This document shows, in pieces, positions 9,325-17,641 of a DNA stretch of 64,000 bases; position 1 is the stretch's first letter, and every line of letters begins with the position of its first letter. This DNA is from Microvirga lotononidis. Its GTDB lineage: Bacteria; Pseudomonadota; Alphaproteobacteria; Rhizobiales; Beijerinckiaceae. A program made the position numbers and the translations under genes. Where the stretch lies: positions 248,001-312,000 of the forward strand of contig NZ_CP141050.1 of the NCBI RefSeq assembly GCF_034627025.1, in the 5' to 3' direction. The notes under the pieces were generated by a model. The model worked only from the letters and a program-made list of their open reading frames with translations, was not told the origin of the DNA and made no database searches.

Positions 9325-10221
9325 ATGATGCACGACGATCAGGTTCATATTGATGCTGATGCCATTCGGGGGATGATTATCGATCAGTTCCCGGAGTATC
9401 GCCACGAGCGGATCGAGCAACTTGGCTTGACCGGCACTGTCAGTGCCATCTTCCGGGTTGGATCAAGTGTCGCCGCGAGGTTCCCGTTGCGCGCCATGAC
9501 GCCGGTCGAATGCGCCGATATGCTTCGCAGAGAAGCGGCTGCCATGACCGAATTCGCGAGGCATTCTCCGGTTGCGACTCCTCGACCGCTGGGGTTTGGC
9601 CAGCCCAGTGAACTCTATCCGATGCCTTGGGCGATACAGACCTGGGTAGAAGGTGTTCCTGTTACACCAACCAGCCTTGCGCCTTCCACGGCATTTGCAC
9701 TCGACATTGCGAACCTCATCGCTTCGTTGCGGGCCGCGGACACTCAGGGTCGCCACTTTGATGGACAGGGGCGGGGCGGCAACCTTCCCGATCACGACGA
9801 TTGGATGGAAGTCTGTTTCATGAACAGCGAGGCGCTCCTCGACGTTGCCCGCTTGCGTCGCCTGTGGGCGCGGTTGCGTGAGTTGCCGCGATCCGGGCCC
9901 GACGTCATGAGCCACCGGGATCTCATTCCGGCGAACCTTCTTGTGCGTGGCGAGCGTCTCGTGGGTGTGCTCGACGCTGGCAATTTCGGGCCGGCCGATC
10001 CGGCGTTGGATCTTGTGGCCGCGTGGCATCTTCTTGACCGCGACCGCAGGGAGGTTGTGCGGAGTTATCTCGGATTGGGTGAACTCGAGTGGACGCGCGG
10101 CGCAGCATGGGCGTTTCAGCAGGCGATGGGACTTGTGTGGTACTACGAGCATACCCATCCGAGCATGAGTGCCCTTGGTCGAAACACGATCTGCCGCCTG
10201 CTTGAGGATCTTGTCGTCTGA
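9325..10221 (+). CDS. APH-family phosphotransferase
   Basis: 298 residues from ATG 9325, with GGAGAT upstream. The kinase-like fold is indicated by MSHRDLIPANLLV (catalytic loop HxDxxxxN) and VLDAGNFGPADPALDL (metal-binding DxG followed by the conserved D-P-x-x-D-L). The N-terminal lobe has RFPLR in place of a typical VAK motif. The family phosphorylates aminoglycosides, macrolides, choline, homoserine and many other hydroxyl compounds; nothing here fixes the substrate or proves resistance. Isolated gene, no operon partner. Confidence 0.85.
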   Translation: MMHDDQVHIDADAIRGMIIDQFPEYRHERIEQLGLTGTVSAIFRVGSSVAARFPLRAMTPVECADMLRREAAAMTEFARHSPVATPRPLGFGQPSELYPMPWAIQTWVEGVPVTPTSLAPSTAFALDIANLIASLRAADTQGRHFDGQGRGGNLPDHDDWMEVCFMNSEALLDVARLRRLWARLRELPRSGPDVMSHRDLIPANLLVRGERLVGVLDAGNFGPADPALDLVAAWHLLDRDRREVVRSYLGLGELEWTRGAAWAFQQAMGLVWYYEHTHPSMSALGRNTICRLLEDLVV

Positions 10222-10657
10222 ACTGGATGTACCTCTGGTGGACGCGAATGGACAAAGGACTGTCCGCTCCTCTTTGACCCGGCAACACAAGCGAAGTGTT
10301 ATCCCGGTAGCCGGTGTTGTGCGCCCGGAGCTGCTATCTCGGATCAATTTGCCCTGGGTTGCTCCGGAAGGTCCGGAAGGAAGGACAGCTCCTGGCACGA
10401 CGCGGAAGTACGCCGAACGTCCGCTCAAGCGTGCGGCAGCAGACCTTCCCAAGGCGCCCGCAATTTCCTGGGGTGACTTATGGCTCCCTTTCAGAGGGTC
10501 TCTGGGCATGGGGTATTTTCCTGTCTGGAGCTCAGGGTTTCACCTGATACTCAATTTCAGCCACGGGGATAGAATTCCTGAGCAGCCCGACCGCAGCAGC
10601 GCGGTTCTTCTTCACGGGTGAACGCGACTTCCCGCGACCACAGAAAGGACTGGGACC
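10222..10657. other. Intergenic region with repeat copy
   Basis: No supported gene. Contains the third copy of the interspersed palindromic repeat at 10393-10424. Confidence 0.5.
10393..10424 (+). repeat. Interspersed palindromic repeat, copy 3
   Basis: TGGCACGACGCGGAAGTA then GCCGAACGTCCGC, aligned with copies at 5333 and 9133. Confidence 0.65.
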
Positions 10658-12112
10658 ATGCTACGCCCCGCAGGCCCAATGCTCGGAGCTGTCCTCCTTG
10701 CGGTGACGCCCGTCGCTGCACAGACCCCATCCGCATCATTGCCTTATGCCTTCGAGCGCGGCTATCCGGTCGGTGACACCTCGCAGCGCGTCCGCGACGA
10801 GGCCGACTTCCAGCGCGCCATCATCGCCTATCGCTTCTGGTATCCCACCGTCTCGAACGAGGGCATCTTCAACGGCAACCGCGCGGTCGGGATCGAAGAC
10901 GGCAAGGCCATGGGCATCGCCGCCACGGGACCGCGTCAGGTCGGCTTCACGCTGAACTCCGACACGCCCTACGGCTCGGCCGTGCTCGACCTCTCCAACG
11001 GACCGATGGTGATCGAGCTGCCACCGGGTGCCTACATCGGCCTCGTCAACGATCACCACCAGGGTTGGGTGCAGGATCTCGGCCTGCCAGGGCCGGATGC
11101 TGGCAAGGGCGGTAAGCATCTCGTCCTGCCACCTGGCTACACGGGAGAGGTTCCGGCCGGCTATTACGTCGGCCGATCCAAGTCGCTGAAGAACCTGCTC
11201 GCCGTCCGCTCCCTGCCGGCGGACGGGGATGTCCCCAAGGCCCTGGAGGCCCTGCGGGCCATCAAGGTCTACCCGCTCGCGAGCGAAGCATCGCCGCAGC
11301 CGCTCCGGATCGCCGACACGAGCGAGAAGGCGATGGATTCCTCTTCGCTCAAGTGGGAAGACAACATCCGGTTCTGGGAGGTGCTGGCCAAGATCATCGC
11401 GGGGGAGCCGCGGGTGCCCGAGTTCCTGCCAATGTACGGCCTGCTCTCGGAACTCGGCATCGAGCAGGACAAGCCGTTTGCGCCCGATGCCCGGATGAAG
11501 GCGATCCTCGAACGTGCGGCCAAGACCGGGCGTGACCAGATGCTGGTCACCGCCTTCGACAGCGACCGGCCCGATCGCCTCAACTGGCCCGACCGCAAGT
11601 GGGAATGGGCCGGCCTCGTGCCCGGCAGCGCCCAGTTCGAGACGCCCACAAGCATTGACCTCGATGCCCGTGACCGGTGGTTCGCACAGGCCATCGTGAC
11701 CTCGCCCGCCATGTTCCGGCGCAACGCGGGCGCGGGCTCGCTGTACTGGCTGAGTGCTCGCGACGCGACAGGCGCATTCCTCGACGGCGGCAGGAACTAC
11801 AAGCTCACCATCCCGCAGCCGGTGCCGGGTCAGTTGTTCTGGTCAGTCACGGTGTACGACGCGCAGACCCGCTCGCAGGTCCAGACCGATCAGGACAAGG
11901 CGGCGCTGCGCTCGCTGTTCGAGCTCAAGGACGTCGACCAGACGAAACCCCTCGACCTGTACTTCGGGCCGACGGCGCCAGCCGGGCAGCAGGCACGCTG
12001 GATCAAGACCGCACCCGGCAGGGGCTGGTTCGCCTACATTCGCATCTACGGACCCGAGCAGGCGGCCTTCGACCGGAGCTGGAAGCCCGGCGACTTCGAG
12101 GAAGTGCAATAG
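10658..12112 (+). CDS. Exported DUF1254/DUF1214 protein
   Basis: 484 residues. The first about 21 residues form a signal peptide ending VAAQ. The DUF1254 half contains RFWYPTVSNEGIFNGN and TLNSDTPYGSAVLDL, and the C-terminal DUF1214 half contains NYKLTIPQPVPGQLFWSVTVYD, QTDQDKAALRS and LYFGPTAPAGQQ. Proteins of this type are exported, beta-rich, and of unknown biochemical role. AAGGACTGGGACC precedes the ATG. A second divergent copy follows at 12223, so this is a tandem pair. Confidence 0.88.
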   Translation: MLRPAGPMLGAVLLAVTPVAAQTPSASLPYAFERGYPVGDTSQRVRDEADFQRAIIAYRFWYPTVSNEGIFNGNRAVGIEDGKAMGIAATGPRQVGFTLNSDTPYGSAVLDLSNGPMVIELPPGAYIGLVNDHHQGWVQDLGLPGPDAGKGGKHLVLPPGYTGEVPAGYYVGRSKSLKNLLAVRSLPADGDVPKALEALRAIKVYPLASEASPQPLRIADTSEKAMDSSSLKWEDNIRFWEVLAKIIAGEPRVPEFLPMYGLLSELGIEQDKPFAPDARMKAILERAAKTGRDQMLVTAFDSDRPDRLNWPDRKWEWAGLVPGSAQFETPTSIDLDARDRWFAQAIVTSPAMFRRNAGAGSLYWLSARDATGAFLDGGRNYKLTIPQPVPGQLFWSVTVYDAQTRSQVQTDQDKAALRSLFELKDVDQTKPLDLYFGPTAPAGQQARWIKTAPGRGWFAYIRIYGPEQAAFDRSWKPGDFEEVQ

Positions 12113-12222
12113 GAGGCGGCGGTTATGAGCGATCCCGCGCAAGACCGCGACCGAGCAATCGGGGGCCGATCGCCTCGACGACCCTTGGGAGCAAATGCAG
12201 GGATAACCTGGCGGAGGACGTC

Positions 12223-13632
12223 ATGAAGAGATTGGTTGTTGCTGCACTGGCCGTCGTGTCCCTGGCGGCACCGGCATCCGCCCAGGGCACGTCGCCCAAG
12301 GAGTTGGAACGGAGAGTCATCGAGCGCCGGGCCGTCGAGGCGGCGATCTGGAGCATGCCGGTGGTCAACTACGACCTGATGCTCCAGGAGATGCTGACCA
12401 AGACCCCGGGCAAGGTGAACCAAGTGATCTACTGGGGCCACCCCCTCGACTGGCGCAACCAGACGCTCACCCCCAATCCGGACACGCTTTACTTTATGGC
12501 GTTCATGAACACGAAGGACGTGGGGCCGATCGTGATCGAGGTGCCGCCGGCTGGATCCGACGGCTCGCTCAATGCCAACATCGTCAACATCTGGCAGCAG
12601 CCGCTCGAGGACGCCGGCCTGCTTGGGGTCGACAAGGGCCAAGGCAGCAAGTTCGTCATGCTGCCCCCGGACTATGCCGACAAGGTTCCCGACGGCTATG
12701 TCGGGTTGCAACCCGAAACCCACGGAAGCTATGCCCTGTTCCGGGCCAACCTCGCCAGCCATGCCGAAGCCGACGTTGCCAGGTCCATCGCCTACGGCAA
12801 GCGGATCAGGATCTACCCCCTGGCGCAAGCTGCCAGCCCTCCTGCGACCGTCTTCACCGACGTCAAGGACATCCTCTTCGACTCGACCATCCGCTATGAC
12901 CGCAGTTTCTACGAGGGGCTGAACCGGATCGTGCAGAGCGAGCCGTGGCTCGACCGCGACAGGGCCATGATCGATCCGCTGCGCACGCTCGGGATCGAAA
13001 AGGGCAAGCCCTTCGCGCCTGGCGATGCGGCGGGTCAGGCGCTCGATGCCGGCATCCGGGAGACCCACATGCTGCTCGAGGCCCGGTACGATGCGGGCCT
13101 TCCGACGTTCTTCGAGGGAACCCACTGGACGTTCCCGACATCACCGGAACTCATCCAGGCCGCATCGGCCGGCTTCAATGACCCCGACCATTACCCCGTT
13201 GACGCGCGGGGCCTGACCTACACCTACGGTTACATCGGCATCAAGCGGCTGGGATCGGGCCAGTTCTACCTCATCAACATCAAGGACAAGGACGGCGAGA
13301 ATTATGACGGAGCCAAGACCTACCGCCTGACCGTGCCGCCGAACGTGCCGGTTGAGCAGTACTGGTCGGTGACCGCCTATGATCGGGAGACCCATGCGCT
13401 CATCAGGAACGTCGGCCGAGCCAGCCGGGCATCGAACGCCGCCGAGGTGCAGCGGAATGCCGACGGGTCCGTCGACATCTACTTCGGCCCGAAGGCGCCA
13501 GCCGGCAAGGAGGCCAACTGGGTGCCGACCGATCCGCAGCGCGGTTTCGAGCTGATGTTCCGGGCCTATGGTCCGAAGAAGGAGTTCTTCGACAAGGCCT
13601 GGAGGCTGCCGGACGTCGCGAAGGTGAACTGA
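12223..13632 (+). CDS. Exported DUF1254/DUF1214 protein, second copy
   Basis: 469 residues from ATG 12223 (GGAGGACGTC before it), with signal peptide ending ASAQG. It keeps the family landmarks TPNPDTLYFMAF, KTYRLTVPPNVPVEQYWSVT and IYFGPKAPAGKEANW. It is clearly divergent from the preceding protein, so an old duplication rather than a recent copy. The upstream frame that continues into 11677 is a shadow of the preceding gene. Downstream membrane genes 13656 and 13892 follow closely and may be co-transcribed. Confidence 0.88.
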   Translation: MKRLVVAALAVVSLAAPASAQGTSPKELERRVIERRAVEAAIWSMPVVNYDLMLQEMLTKTPGKVNQVIYWGHPLDWRNQTLTPNPDTLYFMAFMNTKDVGPIVIEVPPAGSDGSLNANIVNIWQQPLEDAGLLGVDKGQGSKFVMLPPDYADKVPDGYVGLQPETHGSYALFRANLASHAEADVARSIAYGKRIRIYPLAQAASPPATVFTDVKDILFDSTIRYDRSFYEGLNRIVQSEPWLDRDRAMIDPLRTLGIEKGKPFAPGDAAGQALDAGIRETHMLLEARYDAGLPTFFEGTHWTFPTSPELIQAASAGFNDPDHYPVDARGLTYTYGYIGIKRLGSGQFYLINIKDKDGENYDGAKTYRLTVPPNVPVEQYWSVTAYDRETHALIRNVGRASRASNAAEVQRNADGSVDIYFGPKAPAGKEANWVPTDPQRGFELMFRAYGPKKEFFDKAWRLPDVAKVN

Positions 13633-13655
13633 TCGCAATGCGGGTGGAGGCTTCC

Positions 13656-13895
13656 ATGTCGGGTCTCGATATCTTTGCCTGGATCGTCCTCATTGTCCTC
13701 GTTGCCACGGGTGTCGCGGTGTTCGTGGCGCTCGGGATAATGCCGGGACACATCGCCCGCAAGCGCGGCCATCCCTGGCCCGAGGCAGTGACGGTCGGAA
13801 GTTGGGCGACGCTGGTGTTCGGCTTCGTGTTCCGGCCGCTGGTGCTGATCTGGGCCTATGTCGATGTGCCAGCTCGGCGGGAGGCGTCCGAGTGA
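13656..13895 (+). CDS. DUF3302 inner-membrane protein (YiaW-like)
   Basis: 79 residues from ATG 13656, preceded by GTGGAGGCTTCC (ATG 13638 is an in-frame alternative). Two hydrophobic segments flank IARKRGHPWPEAV, the pattern of DUF3302/YiaW. Its stop overlaps a GTG start of the YiaV-like gene by 4 bp, the same gene pair as yiaW-yiaV in E. coli. In that pair the small membrane protein accompanies an HlyD-type adaptor; here the partner is broken. Confidence 0.8.
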   Translation: MSGLDIFAWIVLIVLVATGVAVFVALGIMPGHIARKRGHPWPEAVTVGSWATLVFGFVFRPLVLIWAYVDVPARREASE

Positions 13896-14699
13896 TCGTC
13901 GTCCTGCTCAATTCCTACATCGCGCTGCTGGCCCTGTTCATCTGGCTGCGGTTCATTCCCTTCAACCTGTTCTTTAAGCTGTCGCCGGTCCTCATGCTGC
14001 TGCTCCTGCTCGTCGGGCTGTTCATCCCGATGGGGTGGGGCGCGCCGTCCGGCCGGCGGCGGCGATCCGCAACTCGGTGCAGATCGTGCCCGAAGTGGCG
14101 GGCGAGGTGGTCGACGTTCCCGTTGCGGCCAACACGCCGGTGAAGGCGGGCGACGTCCTGTTCCGTATCGATCCGACCACCTACCAGGCCCAGGTCCAGA
14201 CCATCGAGGCCCAGCTCAAGTTCGCCGAACTGCGCCGCAGCCAATTCTCGGAACTCCAGAGCCGGGACAGTGGTCGCGCCTTTGACGTCCAGCAGCGCGA
14301 GTCCGAGGTCGAGCAGTTGAGAGCCGAGCTCGAAGGCGCCAGGTGGAACCTCGACAAGACCACAGTGCGGGCGCCGGCCGATGGCTACGTGACCAAACTG
14401 GCGCTGCGCAAGGGAGCACGGGTGACCGCGCAATCCCCGTGATGGCGTTCATCGACACGGCGGAGACGATCCTCGGCGTGGAGATCCAGCAGATTTACTC
14501 ACGCTACGTCGAAGTCGGCTAGCCCGTGGAGGTTACGTTCAAGCCCTTCCCAGGCGAGGTCTATCTCGGCCGTGTCGAGACCGTGTTGCAGGCCATCGCG
14601 ACCGGGCAGATGCAAGTCAGTGGTCTGGCCGTTGCCCCCTCGGAGGTCCAATCGGCCCCGTTTGTTGTACGGCCAGAGGGCAGGCGTATCAGCTTGTGA
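13892..14699 (+). pseudogene. HlyD/EmrA-type membrane fusion protein (YiaV-like), inactivated
   Basis: Begins GTG 13892 with two membrane segments (NSYIALLALFIWLRFI, VLMLLLLLVGLFIPMGWG). At about 14049-14054 one C seems lost, moving the reading to IRNSVQIVPEVAGEVVDVPV and the coiled-coil part (QVQTIEAQLKFAELRRSQ, TTVRAPADGYVTKLAL). A second one-base loss at about 14438 moves it to VMAFIDTAETILGVEIQQIY, and an in-frame TAG at 14521 (expected Gln) follows before PVEVTFKPFPGEVYLGRVE. The family C-terminus is also short. Three separate lesions make this a true pseudogene. Confidence 0.85.
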
Positions 14700-14885
14700 T
14701 GCCAGCGCCGAAGGCCAACAAGCCCACGTACAGGCGGGAGCCGTGACAGCGCGGCGCTCGAGCCTCAGGGGGGCCCACACACATCCCTGCGAAACCTCAG
14801 CCCTACAGCCGAAAGGGCGACGCCGGCGGGTTGCGTCGCAAGTTTGCAGCAGGGGCGCGAAGATGGCCGCGATCTCATCTTAGGA
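14700..14885. other. Short gene-free stretch
   Basis: No gene between the end of the YiaV-like pseudogene and the IS6 remnant. Confidence 0.4.
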
Positions 14886-15065
14886 TTAGGCGGCGAGCAG
14901 ATTGAACTGCTCGGCCAATGACGGCTGCGGATTGCAGGCATACTTCGCCTGCTGCTTGCGCATCATGTGGATCATCTCGATCCCACCGAGGATCACACGG
15001 GCAGTGGCCATTGACTGGAAGCCCAGCATCGGCAGCGCGTCAGAAGGCCGAAGACATTGAAAAGC
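14886..15065 (-). pseudogene. IS6-family transposase C-terminal remnant
   Basis: The last about 48 codons (MLGFQSMATARVILGGIE, MIHMMRKQQAKY, AEQFNLLAA) match the end of an IS6/IS26-type DDE transposase. Upstream of RPSDALPMLGF the similarity stops with a frame change, so only the C-terminus is left. It is different in sequence from the two IS6 elements at 25171 and 41141. Confidence 0.75.
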
Positions 15066-15140
15066 CTCGTCAGCGCAGATTAGATAAGCTCGGTCGAAGC
15101 ATCTGTGCTGGCTGCTGACTGTGACAGTCCCTATCCCTAT

Positions 15141-15180
15141 CACGCCCTTTGGGGTCACTTTGGCGGAGTGGGACGCCTGC
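15141..15180 (+). repeat. Interspersed repeat family B, copy 1
   Basis: GGGGTCACTTTGGCGGAGTGGGAC-type sequence; related copies start near 15611 and 16121. It begins 10 bp beyond the stop of the minus-strand gene at 15190. Confidence 0.6.
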
Positions 15181-15189
15181 GCCACACTC

Positions 15190-15438
15190 TTAGAACAGCA
15201 AATGCCACACGCCCTCCACAACCTGAATATGTGCGTCGAGACGCTCACCTGGGGTGGAAGCGTTCTGGAGGGCAAGGTCATGCTGGTAAAAGAGTTTATC
15301 GTAAGCATCGACGGGTGTTGGATAAGCTGGCACGGCCGCTTTTCCGTCTTCTTTCCCCGCTGAGTAATCCAGCCCACCGTAGTTGCCGTAATACAGTCCA
15401 TTGTCACCAAGATGAAAATAAGACGCGTTCGGGAGCAT
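15190..15438 (-). CDS. Small protein with phospholipase A2-like motif
   Basis: 82 residues from an ATG with an excellent ribosome site (AGGAGGCCACCC). The order YYGNYGGLDYSAG, then PVDAYDKLFYQHDLALQNA resembles the Ca-binding loop (Y-x-G...GLD) and the catalytic HD of short secreted or viral-type phospholipase A2 domains. There is no signal peptide. The frame ends in a hydrophobic VEGVWHLLF immediately before a family B repeat, so the C-terminus may be cut. The assignment rests on motif spacing only. Alternative: unrelated small protein of unknown role. Confidence 0.5.
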   Translation of the reverse strand: MLPNASYFHLGDNGLYYGNYGGLDYSAGKEDGKAAVPAYPTPVDAYDKLFYQHDLALQNASTPGERLDAHIQVVEGVWHLLF

Positions 15439-15610
15439 GGGTGGCCTCCTCAGTTATGTTCAACTGTCCATGTTTTCGTCGATTTATGTCAAAAACTGGG
15501 ATGGGTTGAACCTGGGCAATATTTAGCTTTAAATTCCTAGCAACATCACTGCCCCTCAGGTCCGACAACAAGAACAAGACCTTTAACGGTGTTTTTGAAA
15601 GATGCTCTCA

Positions 15611-15660
15611 CCCCACACCCCTGGGGTCAGTTTTTGGCGGCTGAGACTCCTAAGAGGTCC
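15611..15660 (+). repeat. Interspersed repeat family B, copy 2
   Basis: CCTGGGGTCAGTTTTTGGCGG followed by CTGAGACTCCTAAGAGGTCC. An AAAGAA-hairpin (ACCCCAAG...CTGGGG, 15672-15698) follows directly. Confidence 0.6.
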
Positions 15661-15879
15661 AGGCAAAAGGAAAGAACCCCAAGCAGGGAAACCTGGGGCT
15701 CTCTCAAGGGACCATGAAGGCAACATCGATCTGCCGAGGCGGTGTACACGAAGGAACGCCTGGGCAGAGAGACAACTCTGCATCCCTGTCTTTGGTCCCT
15801 CTCTGCTCCTCTAAATCTTGCTAAGGCACAGGTGGAAACATTCACCCCTCATGCTGTTACCGATAGGATGGGGGTTGCA

Positions 15880-16092
15880 ATGTCTGAAACTGCCAAAGCT
15901 TCGTACTATCGGGAATTGAAGCGCGAGTTGGACTTACGGGAAACGGAGGCCCAGCTTCTTGTGGCTGCGGCGGAGAAGCTTGAGCGGGAAAGTCAGACCG
16001 CTACAGCCGAAGCAATCCGGGATATGTGGCGTCACAATGAGGTTGCGAGGCTTAGGCTTCAGACCCAGTTGGGGGCTCTCTTCTCCTGCTGA
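15880..16092 (+). CDS. Small helical hypothetical protein
   Basis: 70 residues from ATG 15880, with GGGGG six bases upstream; ATG 15868 is an in-frame alternative. Strongly helical and charged (KRELDLRETEAQLLVAAAEK, RLRLQTQLGAL), suggesting a coiled coil. No family recognised; no partner genes. Codon pattern is consistent with coding. Confidence 0.55.
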   Translation: MSETAKASYYRELKRELDLRETEAQLLVAAAEKLERESQTATAEAIRDMWRHNEVARLRLQTQLGALFSC

Positions 16093-16120
16093 ATGGCATT
16101 CGCTTACATAGTGGAACGGG

Positions 16121-16170
16121 CACCCGCACCTCTGGGGTCACTTTTGGCGGTGTGGGACTCCTAAAAAGTC
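16121..16170 (+). repeat. Interspersed repeat family B, copy 3
   Basis: CTCTGGGGTCACTTTTGGCGG followed by TGTGGGACTCCTAAAAAGTC. Spacing between the three copies is about 470 and 510 bp. Confidence 0.6.
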
Positions 16171-16336
16171 TGGCAAAATGCAACCCGCGTTGGTGTCCCC
16201 GTGGCCACCATCGGAAACTGGGAACCGAGATGTAGGATACGCCAAGGACCAGCTAGGGTGCTGCAGTCACTGTCAGACTGGAAACCAGGGATTGTCGAAG
16301 AGGTCCTAGGAGGCTGAGACTTGAGTGCTTGATGGC

Positions 16337-16435
16337 CTACAGAATATATCCAAGCCCATACAGCAATAGCGTAGCGGTTATGGCAAAGCCCAGTGCAAGC
16401 AGGAGCCATGTTAGATACCTGCCGAAGTCATCCAT
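16337..16435 (-). CDS. 32-residue membrane protein
   Basis: From ATG 16435 the frame encodes MDDFGRYLTW then one membrane span (LLLALGFAITATLLLYGLG) and ends YIL-stop. AAGGAG sits 6 bases before the start, which is better than for most genes here. One transmembrane segment with an acidic N-terminus; function unknown. It is too short for usual gene finders. Confidence 0.65.
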   Translation of the reverse strand: MDDFGRYLTWLLLALGFAITATLLLYGLGYIL

Positions 16436-16648
16436 CGTGAACTCCTTCGCAGACGGGCGACCTGGGAAATGGTAACGAGCCAGGATTGCCTTGGTTGGGC
16501 AACGCCTCGTCTAATCGAGGGCTAACTTCATCTGCCGTCCGGCATTGCCTTCTTTCGGGTAGACACAGGATCATTGGGATATTGGTCCTGCAATCCATCC
16601 CGGCAAAGGTTACTTTAGCCGCCTACTGACCTTGTGCATGAGGGTGGG

Positions 16649-17017
16649 GTGCCGCACGACGATCTGTTTCCAATAGAGTTGTTAAGGTTTCAGGCACAGC
16701 AAAGTATCCTGGCTGAGTTTGGTGGCCGCCGCCCCTCCCTCTTGGAAGTGGCTGCTCTCTCAGACGGTCTCCTGATGACGCTTGCCGGGTTTGGCCCACC
16801 GACGGTCAGGCAGGTTCGTTCAATCGTCCAAACCGGGCTCAAATCTCCGTCCACACTAGCGGGTCAGGATGATGCGGAGTTGGTGTCAGAGTACGGTTCC
16901 CTAATACGCGAACTGACAAAACTTGAGGAGGAGTTCCACCGCCGTGAACTTGAGCTTCGGGGGCGATTACGTGCAATCCGCCTTGAGCTTCGTGTGAGGG
17001 GGCTCCAACCAAAATGA
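16649..17017 (+). CDS. Hypothetical protein with HhH-like and coiled-coil segments
   Basis: About 122 residues from GTG 16649 (GAGGGTGGG just upstream); GTG 16634 is the alternative. Residues around SDGLLMTLAGFGPPTVRQV look like a helix-hairpin-helix of the RpoA C-terminal type, and the C-terminal third (SLIRELTKLEEEFHRRELEL) is a coiled coil. No confident family. An AAAGAAAGCCCC hairpin follows at 17029-17055. Confidence 0.55.
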   Translation: MPHDDLFPIELLRFQAQQSILAEFGGRRPSLLEVAALSDGLLMTLAGFGPPTVRQVRSIVQTGLKSPSTLAGQDDAELVSEYGSLIRELTKLEEEFHRRELELRGRLRAIRLELRVRGLQPK

Positions 17018-17641
17018 AGCCCAGCAAAAGAAAGCCCCAAGACACACTCAGGGCTCAAGCCTTCACCAGAGGGAGAAACCATCACGAACAGGAGGAACCG
17101 TGAAGGCAGGGACAAACAACCCTGGATAGGCAACGTTCCAGCGTGCATTGGCCAATTAGTTCATGGGGCCAAAGGTGCCTCAACTAACTCAACACTTGGG
17201 TTTGGGACCCACCGATGCGTTGCACGCCGTCCGTCTGTGGGCCACCGACAAAACCGGTGCAATCGTCTCCAGAACTCAGCAAATGTGTGAGTAAGTTCTC
17301 GCGTCAGCAGTCTAAGTCGAATGGATAATTTACGGCTAGATCTGCTGACTTCGAAAGCCACTGACACCAACTTCATAGAGGTTCGTTTATCTAGCTTGGA
17401 AGTGCAGACTTTCACTCGACATTTATAGGCAATAGTGAGACATCCACAGTTCATTAAGCCTCCAGCATCTGCCATACGAGGTCATGGTTGCGTAATACCA
17501 GCTCCGATTCTCTGAGCTGTTCCAATCCTGCCCCACTCTCTTAGCATAAATACTATTCTTTAGAGTTATAGGCCAGACATAGACTTACGATTGATCCTCA
17601 ACCATTATTGATCCGTCACTAGCGTAAGAGGGGTGCCCCCG
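17018..17641. other. AT-rich intergenic region
   Basis: About 620 bp with no supported gene; visibly lower GC than the flanks to the left, marking the start of the island 17.6-25.1 kb. The minus-strand frame at 17161-17475 has no coding features. Confidence 0.45.

Noticed and set aside
9463..10509. 348-codon minus-strand frame opposite the APH-like gene
   Set aside because: No domain or ribosome site; the plus frame holds HRD and DxG motifs.
12046..13125. 359-codon minus-strand frame opposite the second DUF1254 gene
   Set aside because: Antisense shadow without domains; the plus strand has signal peptide and family motifs.
15611..16170. Repeat family B as a CRISPR-like array
   Set aside because: Only three diverged copies at about 0.5-kb spacing, with small genes between them.
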